This document shows positions 52,773 to 61,917 of a stretch of 64,000 nt of DNA, piece after piece. A model generated the notes under the pieces. That model saw nothing but the letters and a program-made list of their open reading frames with translations. It ran no database searches and was not told the origin of the DNA. Source of the stretch: Fontibacterium medardense (GTDB lineage Bacteria > Pseudomonadota > Alphaproteobacteria > Pelagibacterales > Pelagibacteraceae). The stretch spans positions 995,010 through 1,059,009 of the forward strand of contig OZ249404.1 in NCBI GenBank assembly GCA_965235075.1. The letters are read 5' to 3'. Both the position numbers and the translations under genes were made by a program. Every line of letters begins with the position of its first letter. Within the stretch, counting starts at the first letter, position 1.

Positions 52773-54848
52773 ATGTTTAAAATAGTAAGAAAAGAGATTG
52801 TTTGGGGTGGTAAAAAACTATCTATTGAGTCAGGAAAAATTGCTCGTCAAGCAGATGGCGCGGTTATATTAACATCAGGTGACACAGTTATTTTAGCAAC
52901 GGTTGTTGGTGCAAAGAAAGCAAAACCAGATATAGATTTTTTCCCACTTACAGTAAATTACCAAGAAAAATATTACGCTTCAGGAAAAATTCCAGGTGGA
53001 TATTTCAAAAGAGAAGCAAGACCAACAGAGAGCGAAACTTTAATATCACGATTAATTGACAGACCAATTAGACCTTTATTTCCAGAAGGCTTTAGAAATG
53101 AAGTTCAAGTTCTACCGACAGTTCTTTCATACGAGAAAGACAATGATCCAGAAATTTTATCTTTAATTGCAGCTTCAGCAGCATTAGCTATTTCAGGAAT
53201 TCCTTTTATGGGACCAGTTGCAGCTTCTAAAGTTGGCTACATTAACAACAGTTTTGTTTTAAACCCAACAAAAGAACAATTAAAAGATTCTCAATTAGAG
53301 TTAGTGGTTGCAGGAACTAAAGATGCAGTTTTGATGGTGGAGTCTGAGGCTTCAGGATTAACTGAAAAAGTAATGTTAGATGCAGTAAAATTTGGTCATG
53401 AACAATTTGGACCAGTGATCAAAATGATAAATGAATTTGCAGCAGAATGTAAAAAAGAAACATGGGCTGTAGATATAAAAGATCTGAAAGATGTAAAAAA
53501 TAATCTATTAAAAAATGTTAAAAATGATTTAGTGGCAGCGTTTTCAGAGCCAGATAAGAAGAAAAGAAGCGGATTAATTAATTTAGCAAAAGAAAAATCA
53601 TTAGCACTTTATGCAGATTCAGAAGAATTTAGCACAATGGACGTTGAATCTCAGTTTAAAGATATTGAAAAAGAAATCGTTAGAACAAAAATTCTTAAAG
53701 AAAAGAAAAGAATTGATGGAAGAGGACTTGCAGATATTAGGCCAATTAAGTGTGAAGTAGGTGTGCTACCTAGAACTCACGGTTCAGCTTTATTTACAAG
53801 GGGTGAAACACAAGCAATTGTTGTTACAACACTTGGAACTTCAGAAGATGAACAAAGAATTGAAAGCTTGGATGGATTACAAAGATCTAGATTTATGTTG
53901 CACTATAACTTTCCTCCATTTTCAGTTGGAGAAGTTGGTAGAGTTGGAACAGGAAGACGTGAAATCGGCCATGGTAAATTAGCGTGGAGAGCTGTTAATT
54001 CAATTTTACCTAAAAAAGAAGAATTCCCTTACACATTTAGAATTGTTTCAGAAATTACAGAGTCAAATGGTTCATCATCTATGGCAACTGTTTGTGGAGC
54101 ATCCCTTGCGTTAATGGACGCTGGAGTTCCAATTAAAAAGCCAGTTGCAGGAATTGCAATGGGTTTAATTAAAGAAGGAGCCGATTACTCAGTGCTATCT
54201 GACATCTTAGGAGATGAAGATCATTTAGGAGATATGGATTTTAAAGTTGCGGGAACAGAGGATGGAATTACTTCTCTACAAATGGATATTAAAATTACAG
54301 GAATTACATTTGAAATTATGGACAAAGCATTGTCACAAGCAAAAGATGGAAGAATTCATATTTTAGGTGAGATGAACAAAGCGCTTAAAACTTCAAGAAA
54401 AGATTTATCTAAACACACTCCAAAAATGGAAAAAGTAACTGTCGATAAAAAAGATATCGCAGCCATTATCGGAAAAGGCGGAGTAACAATAAGAGAGATC
54501 GTTGAATTATCAGGCGCCAAAGTTGATATTAGTGATGATGGAATTGTAACTATTGCTGCACCCGATGAAGCTTCAAGAAACAAAGCTTTAGAAATGGTAA
54601 AAAGTATTATTGCAAAAGCAGAAGTTGGAAAAATTTATACAGGAAAAGTTGTTAAAATTATGGAATTTGGAGCTTTCGTAAACTTCTTAGGCAAACAAGA
54701 TGGTCTAGTTCATATCTCTGAACTTGCAGCGAAAAGAGTGGAGAAAGTAAGCGATGTTGTAAAAGAGGGCGATGAAGTTAAAGTTAAAGTTCTAGGTTTT
54801 GATAAAGGAAAAGTTAAACTTTCGATCAAACAAGCTTTAGATAGTTAA
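52773..54848 (+). CDS. pnp: Polyribonucleotide nucleotidyltransferase
   Basis: PNPase degrades RNA phosphorolytically and is a degradosome component. Two RNase PH-like domains (KREARPTESETLISRLIDRPIRPLF in the first; ALFTRGETQAIVVTTLGT and DILGDEDHLGDMDFKVAGT in the second) are followed by KH (IAAIIGKGGVTIREIVELSG) and S1 (GKVVKIMEFGAFVNFLG). Length 691 is typical. Its stop overlaps that of the convergent fabI by four bases. Confidence 0.98.
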   Translation: MFKIVRKEIVWGGKKLSIESGKIARQADGAVILTSGDTVILATVVGAKKAKPDIDFFPLTVNYQEKYYASGKIPGGYFKREARPTESETLISRLIDRPIRPLFPEGFRNEVQVLPTVLSYEKDNDPEILSLIAASAALAISGIPFMGPVAASKVGYINNSFVLNPTKEQLKDSQLELVVAGTKDAVLMVESEASGLTEKVMLDAVKFGHEQFGPVIKMINEFAAECKKETWAVDIKDLKDVKNNLLKNVKNDLVAAFSEPDKKKRSGLINLAKEKSLALYADSEEFSTMDVESQFKDIEKEIVRTKILKEKKRIDGRGLADIRPIKCEVGVLPRTHGSALFTRGETQAIVVTTLGTSEDEQRIESLDGLQRSRFMLHYNFPPFSVGEVGRVGTGRREIGHGKLAWRAVNSILPKKEEFPYTFRIVSEITESNGSSSMATVCGASLALMDAGVPIKKPVAGIAMGLIKEGADYSVLSDILGDEDHLGDMDFKVAGTEDGITSLQMDIKITGITFEIMDKALSQAKDGRIHILGEMNKALKTSRKDLSKHTPKMEKVTVDKKDIAAIIGKGGVTIREIVELSGAKVDISDDGIVTIAAPDEASRNKALEMVKSIIAKAEVGKIYTGKVVKIMEFGAFVNFLGKQDGLVHISELAAKRVEKVSDVVKEGDEVKVKVLGFDKGKVKLSIKQALDS

Positions 54849-55633
54849 GCCTGCATATTCTTTGGGTTAGGCATACCAACGATATTATAACCCGCATCTA
54901 CATAGTGAATTTCACCTGTTACTCCAGCTGCAAGATCACTTAATAGATAAACTGCAGCTCCACCGACATCATTAATATCAACGTTTCTCTTTAGTGGAGA
55001 ATGGTTTTCATTCCATTTATATAAAAATTTAGCATCACCAATTGCTGAGGCTGCTAAAGTTTTAATCGGACCTGCGCTAATAGCATTTACTCTAATTCCA
55101 CTTGATCCAAGATCTACGGATAAATATTTAACACTTGTTTCAAGGGCGGCTTTACAAACTCCCATAACGTTATAATTTGGAATAACTTTATCAGCACAAT
55201 AAGTTAAAGTAATAAAGCATGAACCTGGTTTCATTATTTTAGCAGCTTCTCTGCAAACCTCTGTAAAAGAAAAACAAGAAATTAACATACTGTTTGAAAA
55301 ATTTTCTCTAGATGTATTTAAATATTGTCCTGATAATTCTGACTTATCTGAAAAAGCAATTGCGTGAACTACAAAGTCTAAATGTCCCCATTTATCTTTA
55401 ATATCTGAGAAAGTTTTAACAATTTCTTCTTTCTTTTCTACATTACAATCTAATGTAAATTTCGAACCTAAAGATTCTGCAAGAGGAATAACTCTTTTCT
55501 TTAAAGCATCACCTACATATGTAAATGCAAGTTCCGCTCCGTGTTCACTTAATTTTTTTGCAATACCCCACGCAATGGAGCGGTCATTCGCAACACCCAT
55601 GATCAATCCTTTTTTACCTTGCATCAATTTCAT
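54845..55633 (-). CDS. fabI: Enoyl-ACP reductase (NADH)
   Basis: FabI reduces enoyl-ACP in the last step of fatty-acid elongation. KKGLIMGVANDRSIAWGIA is the cofactor loop and PNYNVMGVCKAALE carries the catalytic Tyr and Lys (Y-x6-K). I start at the ATG at 55633, one base after the fabB stop; a TTG at 55648 would overlap fabB and add five residues. Length becomes 262. It is last in the fabA-fabB-fabI unit. Confidence 0.96.
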   Translation of the reverse strand: MKLMQGKKGLIMGVANDRSIAWGIAKKLSEHGAELAFTYVGDALKKRVIPLAESLGSKFTLDCNVEKKEEIVKTFSDIKDKWGHLDFVVHAIAFSDKSELSGQYLNTSRENFSNSMLISCFSFTEVCREAAKIMKPGSCFITLTYCADKVIPNYNVMGVCKAALETSVKYLSVDLGSSGIRVNAISAGPIKTLAASAIGDAKFLYKWNENHSPLKRNVDINDVGGAAVYLLSDLAAGVTGEIHYVDAGYNIVGMPNPKNMQA

Positions 55634-55634
55634 A

Positions 55635-56852
55635 TTAGATACTTTCAAATACTAGAGTTGCATTCGTTCCACCGAAACCAAAACTATTAGACATTACACA
55701 ATTTAAATCTACATTTTTTTTAACTTCAATTACAATCGGCAATCCTTTTACTTTTTCATCTAAATCTTTCACGTTTGCCGATGCTGCGATAAATTTATTT
55801 TTCATCATTAATAGACAGTAAATTGCTTCTTGAACTGATGTTGCACCAAGTGAATGTCCCGTAATTGATTTTGTTGAACTAAAAGGAGGAACTTTATCTT
55901 TAAAAACTTCTTTCATTGCTTCAATTTCTTTTGTATCGCCTACAGGAGTAGAAGTTCCGTGAGTGTTAACATAATCTACTTTTGAATTTCTTAAATTTTG
56001 CATAGACATTTTCATACATCTAACAGCTCCTTCACCGGAAGGCGCAACCATATCATAACCATCAGAAGTAGCCCCATAACCCGTAATTTCGGCCAGAATT
56101 TTAGCACCTCTCGCTTTTGCATGCTCATATTCTTCTAAAACAATAACACCGCCTCCTCCTGCGATTACAAACCCATCTCTACTTGAATCGTAAGGTCTAG
56201 AAGCTATTTGTGGCGTATCATTATATTTTGAAGATAATGCAGTCATCGCATCAAACATTGCCGAAAGACTCCAGTCTATTTCTTCACCACCACCTGCAAA
56301 AACAATATCTTGTTTTCCAAATTGAATAAGTTCCATAGCGTTACCAATACAATGTGCGCTGGTTGCACAAGCAGAACTAATTGAATAGTTAACACCTTTA
56401 ATCTTAAATGGCGTTGCAAGTGTTGCAGAACATGTGCTAGCCATTGTTCTTGGAACAATAAAAGGACCCATTTTTTTAGGACCTGATGCTCTTGTTGAAT
56501 CGATTGCGAACATAACGTTTTTAATTGAAGGACCACCTGATCCTATAATAATTCCAGTTTTCTCATGGCTAATTTCTTTTTCAGTAAGACCCGATTCTTC
56601 AATAGCTTCTTTCATTGAAAGATAAGCATAGGCAGAACCATCGCCCATAAATCTTAAAACTTTTCTATCTATTAAATCTTCGTACTTAATATTAGGAACG
56701 CCACAAATTTGACTTTTAAAATTATATTTTTTGTATTCTTCAGAAAAAGTTATTCCAGATTTAGTATTCAGTAGAGAATCTAAAACTTCTTTTTTATTAT
56801 TACCAATACACGATACAATTCCAGAACCTGTGATTACTACTCTTCGCATCAA
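55635..56852 (-). CDS. fabB: 3-oxoacyl-ACP synthase I
   Basis: FabB condenses malonyl-ACP with acyl-ACP and is needed for unsaturated fatty acids. The Cys-His-His triad is clear: SISSACATSAHCIG (about residue 161), VNTHGTSTPVGDT and KSITGHSLGATSV. The start RRVVITGSGIVSCIG is typical, and FGFGGTNATLVF closes the protein. Pairing with fabA supports the FabB rather than FabF assignment. Length 405 is normal. Confidence 0.96.
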   Translation of the reverse strand: MMRRVVITGSGIVSCIGNNKKEVLDSLLNTKSGITFSEEYKKYNFKSQICGVPNIKYEDLIDRKVLRFMGDGSAYAYLSMKEAIEESGLTEKEISHEKTGIIIGSGGPSIKNVMFAIDSTRASGPKKMGPFIVPRTMASTCSATLATPFKIKGVNYSISSACATSAHCIGNAMELIQFGKQDIVFAGGGEEIDWSLSAMFDAMTALSSKYNDTPQIASRPYDSSRDGFVIAGGGGVIVLEEYEHAKARGAKILAEITGYGATSDGYDMVAPSGEGAVRCMKMSMQNLRNSKVDYVNTHGTSTPVGDTKEIEAMKEVFKDKVPPFSSTKSITGHSLGATSVQEAIYCLLMMKNKFIAASANVKDLDEKVKGLPIVIEVKKNVDLNCVMSNSFGFGGTNATLVFESI

Positions 56853-56858
56853 TTCTCC

Positions 56859-57365
56859 TTAGCTTTTAAATAAACCAACTTTAAGATTTTTAGCGTTATA
56901 TATTTCTTTATTGTCCGCAAAGACTAAACCATCAGCCAAGCCAACACAAGTTTCGCCTTTTCTTAATAATCTTTTGATATTAATGACATATTTTACAAGT
57001 TTTACTTGTTTTACAACTTCGCCTGTAAATTTTACTTCATTCACACCCAGTGCTCGACCATGACCAGGATTTCCTAACCAACCAAGATAAAATCCTAACA
57101 GTTGCCACATCGCATCTAATCCTAAACATCCAGGCATCACAGGATCCCCTTTAAAATGACATTCGAAAAACCACAAATTATCTTTGATGTCTAATTCTGC
57201 TAAAATTTCACCTTTATTAAATAATCCACCTTCAGCCGTGATCGAAGTAATTCGATCAAACATCAACATCGGCGGCGCAGGTAATTTTGCATTACCAGGT
57301 CCAAACATTTTTCCTTCAGCGCAATCAAGTAGATCTTGGTAACTGTATTGATTTTGTTGTTTCAT
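56859..57365 (-). CDS. fabA: 3-hydroxydecanoyl-ACP dehydratase/isomerase
   Basis: FabA introduces the cis double bond at C10 in anaerobic unsaturated fatty-acid synthesis. The active-site His is in FFECHFKGDPVMPGCLGLDAMWQL, with the partner Asp in the same segment, and PAPPMLMFDRI is the N-terminal hallmark. Length 168 matches. fabB follows after six bases. In rhizobia the regulator irr precedes fabA; here the upstream gene is an unrelated SH3 protein. Confidence 0.97.
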   Translation of the reverse strand: MKQQNQYSYQDLLDCAEGKMFGPGNAKLPAPPMLMFDRITSITAEGGLFNKGEILAELDIKDNLWFFECHFKGDPVMPGCLGLDAMWQLLGFYLGWLGNPGHGRALGVNEVKFTGEVVKQVKLVKYVINIKRLLRKGETCVGLADGLVFADNKEIYNAKNLKVGLFKS

Positions 57366-57436
57366 GAAATCGTTAGAGAATTAAAATTATTGATAATTAG
57401 TTATTAATTTACAGTTTAATACAGGATTTGACAAAT

Positions 57437-57916
57437 TTAATTGATAATCTCTTTATTTTCTAAGCCCCAAACGTGATCGGTTTGTATCCAACCTTTATAT
57501 TTTTGAATTTCAACCAAACACCAATTTGGAATGCATTTTTTAATAACAGCGGCTTCTAGATTTCCAATCTTAATAATTGGTTTTGAATAGATCGTCGCAT
57601 TTTTAAAAAGAACAATTCCATCCTTTGTAGTTAATAGAGTTCTTTTTCTAGATAGTTGACTTAAATGAATCCAACCGATATCGCCTTGATAATCTTTAAC
57701 TTTTCTCCATACTTCAAACTCATCAATTACTTCAACTGGCATATTCTTTTTTTCATAAACGAATGCAATAGGATGAGCAGGCGAGGGTCCAATTCTAAGA
57801 TTTGCAACGCCAGTTCTAATGCTCAGATATTTTTTAGTGATAACTTTTTGTGCTAGTAAATCTGCACCTGTAAAAATAATAAAAGATAAAATAACAATAA
57901 TTTTTTTAAACTTCAT
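57437..57916 (-). CDS. Secreted bacterial SH3-domain protein
   Basis: A signal peptide (about residues 1-22, ending near LLAQ) is followed by two SH3b-type segments: GVANLRIGPSPAHPIAFVYEKK with WRKVKDYQGDIGWIHLSQL, then IGNLEAAVIKKCIPNWCLVEIQKYKGWI. This matches the COG3807-type SH3 proteins of alphaproteobacteria. Such domains often bind peptidoglycan or peptides in the periplasm, but the role is unknown. Its ATG overlaps the ThiF-like gene stop by four bases. Confidence 0.83.
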   Translation of the reverse strand: MKFKKIIVILSFIIFTGADLLAQKVITKKYLSIRTGVANLRIGPSPAHPIAFVYEKKNMPVEVIDEFEVWRKVKDYQGDIGWIHLSQLSRKRTLLTTKDGIVLFKNATIYSKPIIKIGNLEAAVIKKCIPNWCLVEIQKYKGWIQTDHVWGLENKEIIN

Positions 57917-58665
57917 TTAATCTTCTTAATGCAGTTTTTGTTTTTATTTAATTTAATTTTCTTAATTAAAAGATTCTCAGCATTAATTATTAAAATATTC
58001 CCACATAAAGAGTTTTCAAAATTTAATATTTCACGAATAGCCTCATTAGCCATGATTGTTCCAATCATTCCTGCAAGGGTAGATAAAACCCCCTCACTTT
58101 GACAATCCATCATGTCAGTACTTGGAATTTCTGGCATAAAACATCTAAGACAAGGAGAGCTTTTCTTTTTAAAATTAAAAACAAAAACATGACCATCAAA
58201 CTTACTGCTGGCTCCACAAATTAAAATTTTTTTATTTTTATAACAATAATCGTTAATTAATAATTTTGATCTAAAACTGTCAGTCCCATCAATGATGAGA
58301 TCATAACCTTTTGCAATTTTATTTATATTGTTACTATCGATTTTAGTTTTAAATTTATTAATTTTTATTTTAGAATTAATTTTTTTTAATCTTTTTTCAG
58401 CAATATCAACTTTAAATTTATTAACATCTTCTTCATTAAATAAAATTTGTCTGTGTAAATTTGAAATATCAATTTTGTCATGATCAACGATTCCGATGTT
58501 ATTAATTCCAGATGATGCAAGATAGAGTGCAACAGGCGAGCCTAATCCACCAACACCAATAATGAGAACTTTTGTATCAATGATTTTCTTTTGACCAAAG
58601 CTGCCAATTTTTTTTAAATTGATATGAGCAATGTATCTTTTGACATCGTCATAGCTAAGTTTCAT
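57913..58665 (-). CDS. ThiF/MoeB/HesA-family adenylyltransferase
   Basis: This E1-like enzyme adenylates the C-terminal Gly-Gly of a sulfur-carrier protein (ThiS or MoaD type). The ATP loop is VLIIGVGGLGSPVALYLASSG (about residue 32), followed by DHDKIDISNLHRQILF with the conserved Arg, and DLIIDGTDSFRSKLLIND. One zinc CxxC is present (SPCLRCFMPE), but the second pair is reduced to one Cys near the C-terminus (KNCIKK). No carrier gene is nearby, so thiamine versus molybdopterin cannot be decided. Confidence 0.85.
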   Translation of the reverse strand: MKLSYDDVKRYIAHINLKKIGSFGQKKIIDTKVLIIGVGGLGSPVALYLASSGINNIGIVDHDKIDISNLHRQILFNEEDVNKFKVDIAEKRLKKINSKIKINKFKTKIDSNNINKIAKGYDLIIDGTDSFRSKLLINDYCYKNKKILICGASSKFDGHVFVFNFKKKSSPCLRCFMPEIPSTDMMDCQSEGVLSTLAGMIGTIMANEAIREILNFENSLCGNILIINAENLLIKKIKLNKNKNCIKKIK

Positions 58666-58671
58666 GAATAT

Positions 58672-59112
58672 TTATCGGCCCGTTGAACCAAATCCACCGC
58701 TTCCACGAACTGATTCAGGAAGTGTATCAACTTCAACTAATTCAGCTTTTACAACAGGGCAAAGCACCATCTGTGCAATTCTTTGTCCCGGTTCAATTTT
58801 AAAATTTTCTAAACTTAAGTTTATCAAGATGACTTTAATTTCTCCTCTATAATCAGCGTCCACAGTTCCAGGCGTATTCAAAACGCTAATACCATTTTTT
58901 GCTGCAAGTCCTGATCTTGGTCTTACTTGTATTTCGTAATTTTCAGGGATTGCAACGGATAGGCCCGTCGGCACCAAAGTTCTTTCATTAGGCTTTAAAA
59001 TTATTTCCTTATCAATATTAGCGATTAAATCTAAACCGGAAGAGCCCTCAGTTTCGTATTTAGGCAGATCTTTATGTTTATAATTAATTTTTTTAACTAA
59101 AATTTTAACCAT
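58672..59112 (-). CDS. dut: dUTP diphosphatase
   Basis: Dut hydrolyses dUTP to dUMP, keeping uracil out of DNA. The trimeric dUTPase motifs are in order: EGSSGLDLIA, PRSGLAAKNGISVLNTPGTVD, YRGEIKVILIN, RIAQMVLCPV and the C-terminal RGSGGFGSTG that closes over the site. Length 146 is normal. Its ATG overlaps the coaBC stop by one base. The ubiE-ubiB-coaBC-dut order is alphaproteobacterial. Confidence 0.97.
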   Translation of the reverse strand: MVKILVKKINYKHKDLPKYETEGSSGLDLIANIDKEIILKPNERTLVPTGLSVAIPENYEIQVRPRSGLAAKNGISVLNTPGTVDADYRGEIKVILINLSLENFKIEPGQRIAQMVLCPVVKAELVEVDTLPESVRGSGGFGSTGR

Positions 59113-60335
59113 TATTGAATAAGAGCATGAAGAATTTTGTTAGATAGTTTTTTTGCGATTTCTGATTTTGTCGTTTTATTAAATTTTTCAACTTCTTTGT
59201 TTTTAGAAATTAAAAAAACTTCATTATAATCAGAATTAAAACCAATAGATTTATCGGCTACATTATTAGCTACAATCCAATCGCAGTGTTTATTTTGGAT
59301 TTTCTTTTGTGCATTTTCGATGATATTTTTAGTCTCTGCTGCAAAGCCAACTACTAATCTTGGTCGATTAATATTTTGGCTAGCGATGAAAGATAAAATA
59401 TCAATATTTTTTTCAAGCTCTAAATTAAAATCTTCTAATCCTTCTTTTTTTATTTTTTCTTCATTGTAATTTTTAACTTTAAAATCAGAAACCGCAGCCG
59501 TGCAAACCGCAACATCTACTGGTAAATTATCTTTGCAAGCCTCAAACATTTGTTTTGCAGTTGTGACATTAATTACTTCAAGATCGTCCTGATTTTTAAT
59601 ATCTAGAGAATTTGGACCAATGACTAATTTTGTTTTAAAGCCGATATCATTTAATGACTTTGCAATCTCAAACCCTTGTTTTCCAGAAGACTCATTTGAT
59701 AAAAATCTTACTGGATCAATATATTCTCGTGTTGATCCTGCAGTCACTAATGCTTTTAAATTTTTACTATTGAATAAATTCTTTGAAAGAAAATAATTTT
59801 TGATAGTTAGAATAATTTCCTCTGGAGATGACATTTTACCAGCCCCCACTTCTCCACACGCCATTTCACCAACAGCGGGTCCAATAAATTTATATTTAAA
59901 TTGAATAAGCTTTTGAAAATTTTCTTGGGTCGCCTGATTATTCCACATCTCAACATTCATTGCTGGTGCAAGAAAAATAGGCTTGTTAGAGGCCATGATA
60001 ACTGTTGTTGCAAAATCTTTAGCTTCACCATGTGCAAAATTTGCCATTAGATTAGCTGTCGTTGGAGCAACGAGTATTAAATCACACCATCTAGATAGCG
60101 CTATATGATCCATTTCTCCTTCATTATTGGGATCGAATAGGTTTTCAAAAACTTTATTTTTAGAAAGAGCTGAAATTGATAATGGCGTTACAAATTCTTT
60201 TCCAGAATTAGTTAGAATAGTTTTAACTTCACAGTTATTTTTTCTAAGCTCTCTAATAACATCGAGAACCTTATAAGCGGCTATTCCGCCACCAATAACG
60301 ATTAAAATTTTCTTATTCTCAATTGAATTTAGCAT
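59112..60335 (-). CDS. coaBC: Bifunctional phosphopantothenoylcysteine decarboxylase/synthetase
   Basis: CoaBC carries out two steps of coenzyme A synthesis. The N-terminal flavoprotein decarboxylase (CoaC) has IVIGGGIAAYKVLDVIREL, LAPAMNVEMWNN and the reactive-Cys segment EMACGEVGAGKM. The C-terminal synthetase (CoaB) starts near residue 190 with ALVTAGSTREYIDPVRFLSNESSGKQG and ends with VGFAAET and DWIVANNV. Length 407 is normal. It follows ubiB after four bases. Confidence 0.97.
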   Translation of the reverse strand: MLNSIENKKILIVIGGGIAAYKVLDVIRELRKNNCEVKTILTNSGKEFVTPLSISALSKNKVFENLFDPNNEGEMDHIALSRWCDLILVAPTTANLMANFAHGEAKDFATTVIMASNKPIFLAPAMNVEMWNNQATQENFQKLIQFKYKFIGPAVGEMACGEVGAGKMSSPEEIILTIKNYFLSKNLFNSKNLKALVTAGSTREYIDPVRFLSNESSGKQGFEIAKSLNDIGFKTKLVIGPNSLDIKNQDDLEVINVTTAKQMFEACKDNLPVDVAVCTAAVSDFKVKNYNEEKIKKEGLEDFNLELEKNIDILSFIASQNINRPRLVVGFAAETKNIIENAQKKIQNKHCDWIVANNVADKSIGFNSDYNEVFLISKNKEVEKFNKTTKSEIAKKLSNKILHALIQ

Positions 60336-60339
60336 CGCG

Positions 60340-61908
60340 CTATTTGAATACTATTAACAATATAATTACAATAATTAATAAACCTATAATTAGATAAGTC
60401 TTTTTTAATTTTGAAGACTTTTGTTTAATTTCATATTCGTTACTTTGGTTTTGATTTTTTATAAATTCATATGAACTTAAAAGTTCCATAGCTTTGTTAG
60501 CCCGATTAATCATCTCGGGTAATTCAGGAAGTTTATCTAAAAGTTCGGTTGTCGTTTTTAATATTTTATCTATTCTATTTTTAGGACCAATCTCGTTGTT
60601 CAACCAACCTTGCAATACTGGTTTTGAAATTTCCCAAATATTTACGTCTTCATCTAATGATCTTGCAACTCCTTCGACCACCACCATTGTTTTTTGTAAC
60701 AATAATAATTGTGGTTGAGTGACCATATTAAATTTTTCTGTTACTTCAAAAAGTCTAGCTAGTAATTTGCCCGCAGAAATATTCTTAGAAGACTGCCCAA
60801 AAATAGGCTCACCAATAGTTCTTAGAGCCTGAGTGAATTGTTCTAAAGACTCTGTATTTGGCACTAAACCAGCAATAAAATGGACTTTTGCGACCTTTTC
60901 GTAATCACGGTTAATAAAACCATACAATATCTCGGCTAAATACTTTCTATTAGCAATATCCAGACGACCCATAATTCCAAAATCTACAGGGACAATATTT
61001 TCATTCTTATCGACAAACAGATTGCCTTGGTGCATGTCGCCATGGAAAAAACCATCGCCTACTGCTTGGCGTAAAAAATTTTGTATAAGTAATCTTGATA
61101 TTTTTTTTAAATCAATTTTATTTTTGATAAGTAATTCTTTATCTTTAATTGAAATACCTTCTACTTTTTCAATGGTTAAAACTCTTTGTGATGTGAAATC
61201 CCAAAATATAGATGGAACTTTAAAGCCTTCATCTTGAGCAGTATTTTTTTTAAGTTCACTTGCAGATGCTGCTTCATATCTTAGATCCATTTCAATGTTG
61301 GTGATTTCTTTAAGCAGATCTATAATTTTTACTAATTTTAATCTGCGACTTTTCTTAACGCTAAATTCAATAACCGATGCTAAAAATCTTAAAGCATCTA
61401 ATTCTTTGTTAAAAATTTTTTCTATATTCGGTCTTAGTATTTTAATAGCAACGTCGATTTCTTTTTTTTCATTATTAATAATTTTAGCAAAGTGAACTTG
61501 AGCAATGGATGCAGCGGCAATGGGTTTGCTTAAATAAGTAATTTGTTGATATTTTTCTTCACCCAATTCTTTACGCAAAGCTTCTTTTGACTGGGAGATG
61601 TCAAAAGCAGGCATTTGATCCTGTAGTTGCTGTAATTCTTTTGCAAATTCTTCACCAACAATATCAGGACGAGTTGCAAGAAATTGACCCAATTTTATAA
61701 AAGCAGGACCTAAAGTTAAAAAAGCATTTTTTAATCTTTCACCAGCACTTTTGTTTGCAGAGTCTTTATTAAAAGTAGTAAAGCCAAATATCTTTATTAA
61801 AACTTTAATAGATAAAGGTGGTTTATAAAATTCTTCAAAAATAGATAAACTATTAGACTTTGCTAAAGCTCTGCCAATTTTAATAAGAGTAAAAAAATTA
61901 GATACCAT
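60340..61908 (-). CDS. ubiB: Ubiquinone biosynthesis kinase-like protein UbiB
   Basis: UbiB (ADCK/ABC1 family) is an atypical kinase needed for ubiquinone synthesis. The family KxGQ motif is FIKLGQFLATRPDIVGEEF, the Ala-rich loop replacing a Gly-rich loop is KPIAAASIAQVH, and the catalytic segment is DGFFHGDMHQGNLF with VPVDFGIMGRL. A C-terminal hydrophobic helix (YLIIGLLIIVIILLIV) anchors it to the membrane. Length 522 is normal. It lies directly downstream of ubiE. Confidence 0.96.
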   Translation of the reverse strand: MVSNFFTLIKIGRALAKSNSLSIFEEFYKPPLSIKVLIKIFGFTTFNKDSANKSAGERLKNAFLTLGPAFIKLGQFLATRPDIVGEEFAKELQQLQDQMPAFDISQSKEALRKELGEEKYQQITYLSKPIAAASIAQVHFAKIINNEKKEIDVAIKILRPNIEKIFNKELDALRFLASVIEFSVKKSRRLKLVKIIDLLKEITNIEMDLRYEAASASELKKNTAQDEGFKVPSIFWDFTSQRVLTIEKVEGISIKDKELLIKNKIDLKKISRLLIQNFLRQAVGDGFFHGDMHQGNLFVDKNENIVPVDFGIMGRLDIANRKYLAEILYGFINRDYEKVAKVHFIAGLVPNTESLEQFTQALRTIGEPIFGQSSKNISAGKLLARLFEVTEKFNMVTQPQLLLLQKTMVVVEGVARSLDEDVNIWEISKPVLQGWLNNEIGPKNRIDKILKTTTELLDKLPELPEMINRANKAMELLSSYEFIKNQNQSNEYEIKQKSSKLKKTYLIIGLLIIVIILLIVFK

Positions 61909-61917
61909 TTTAGGTTA

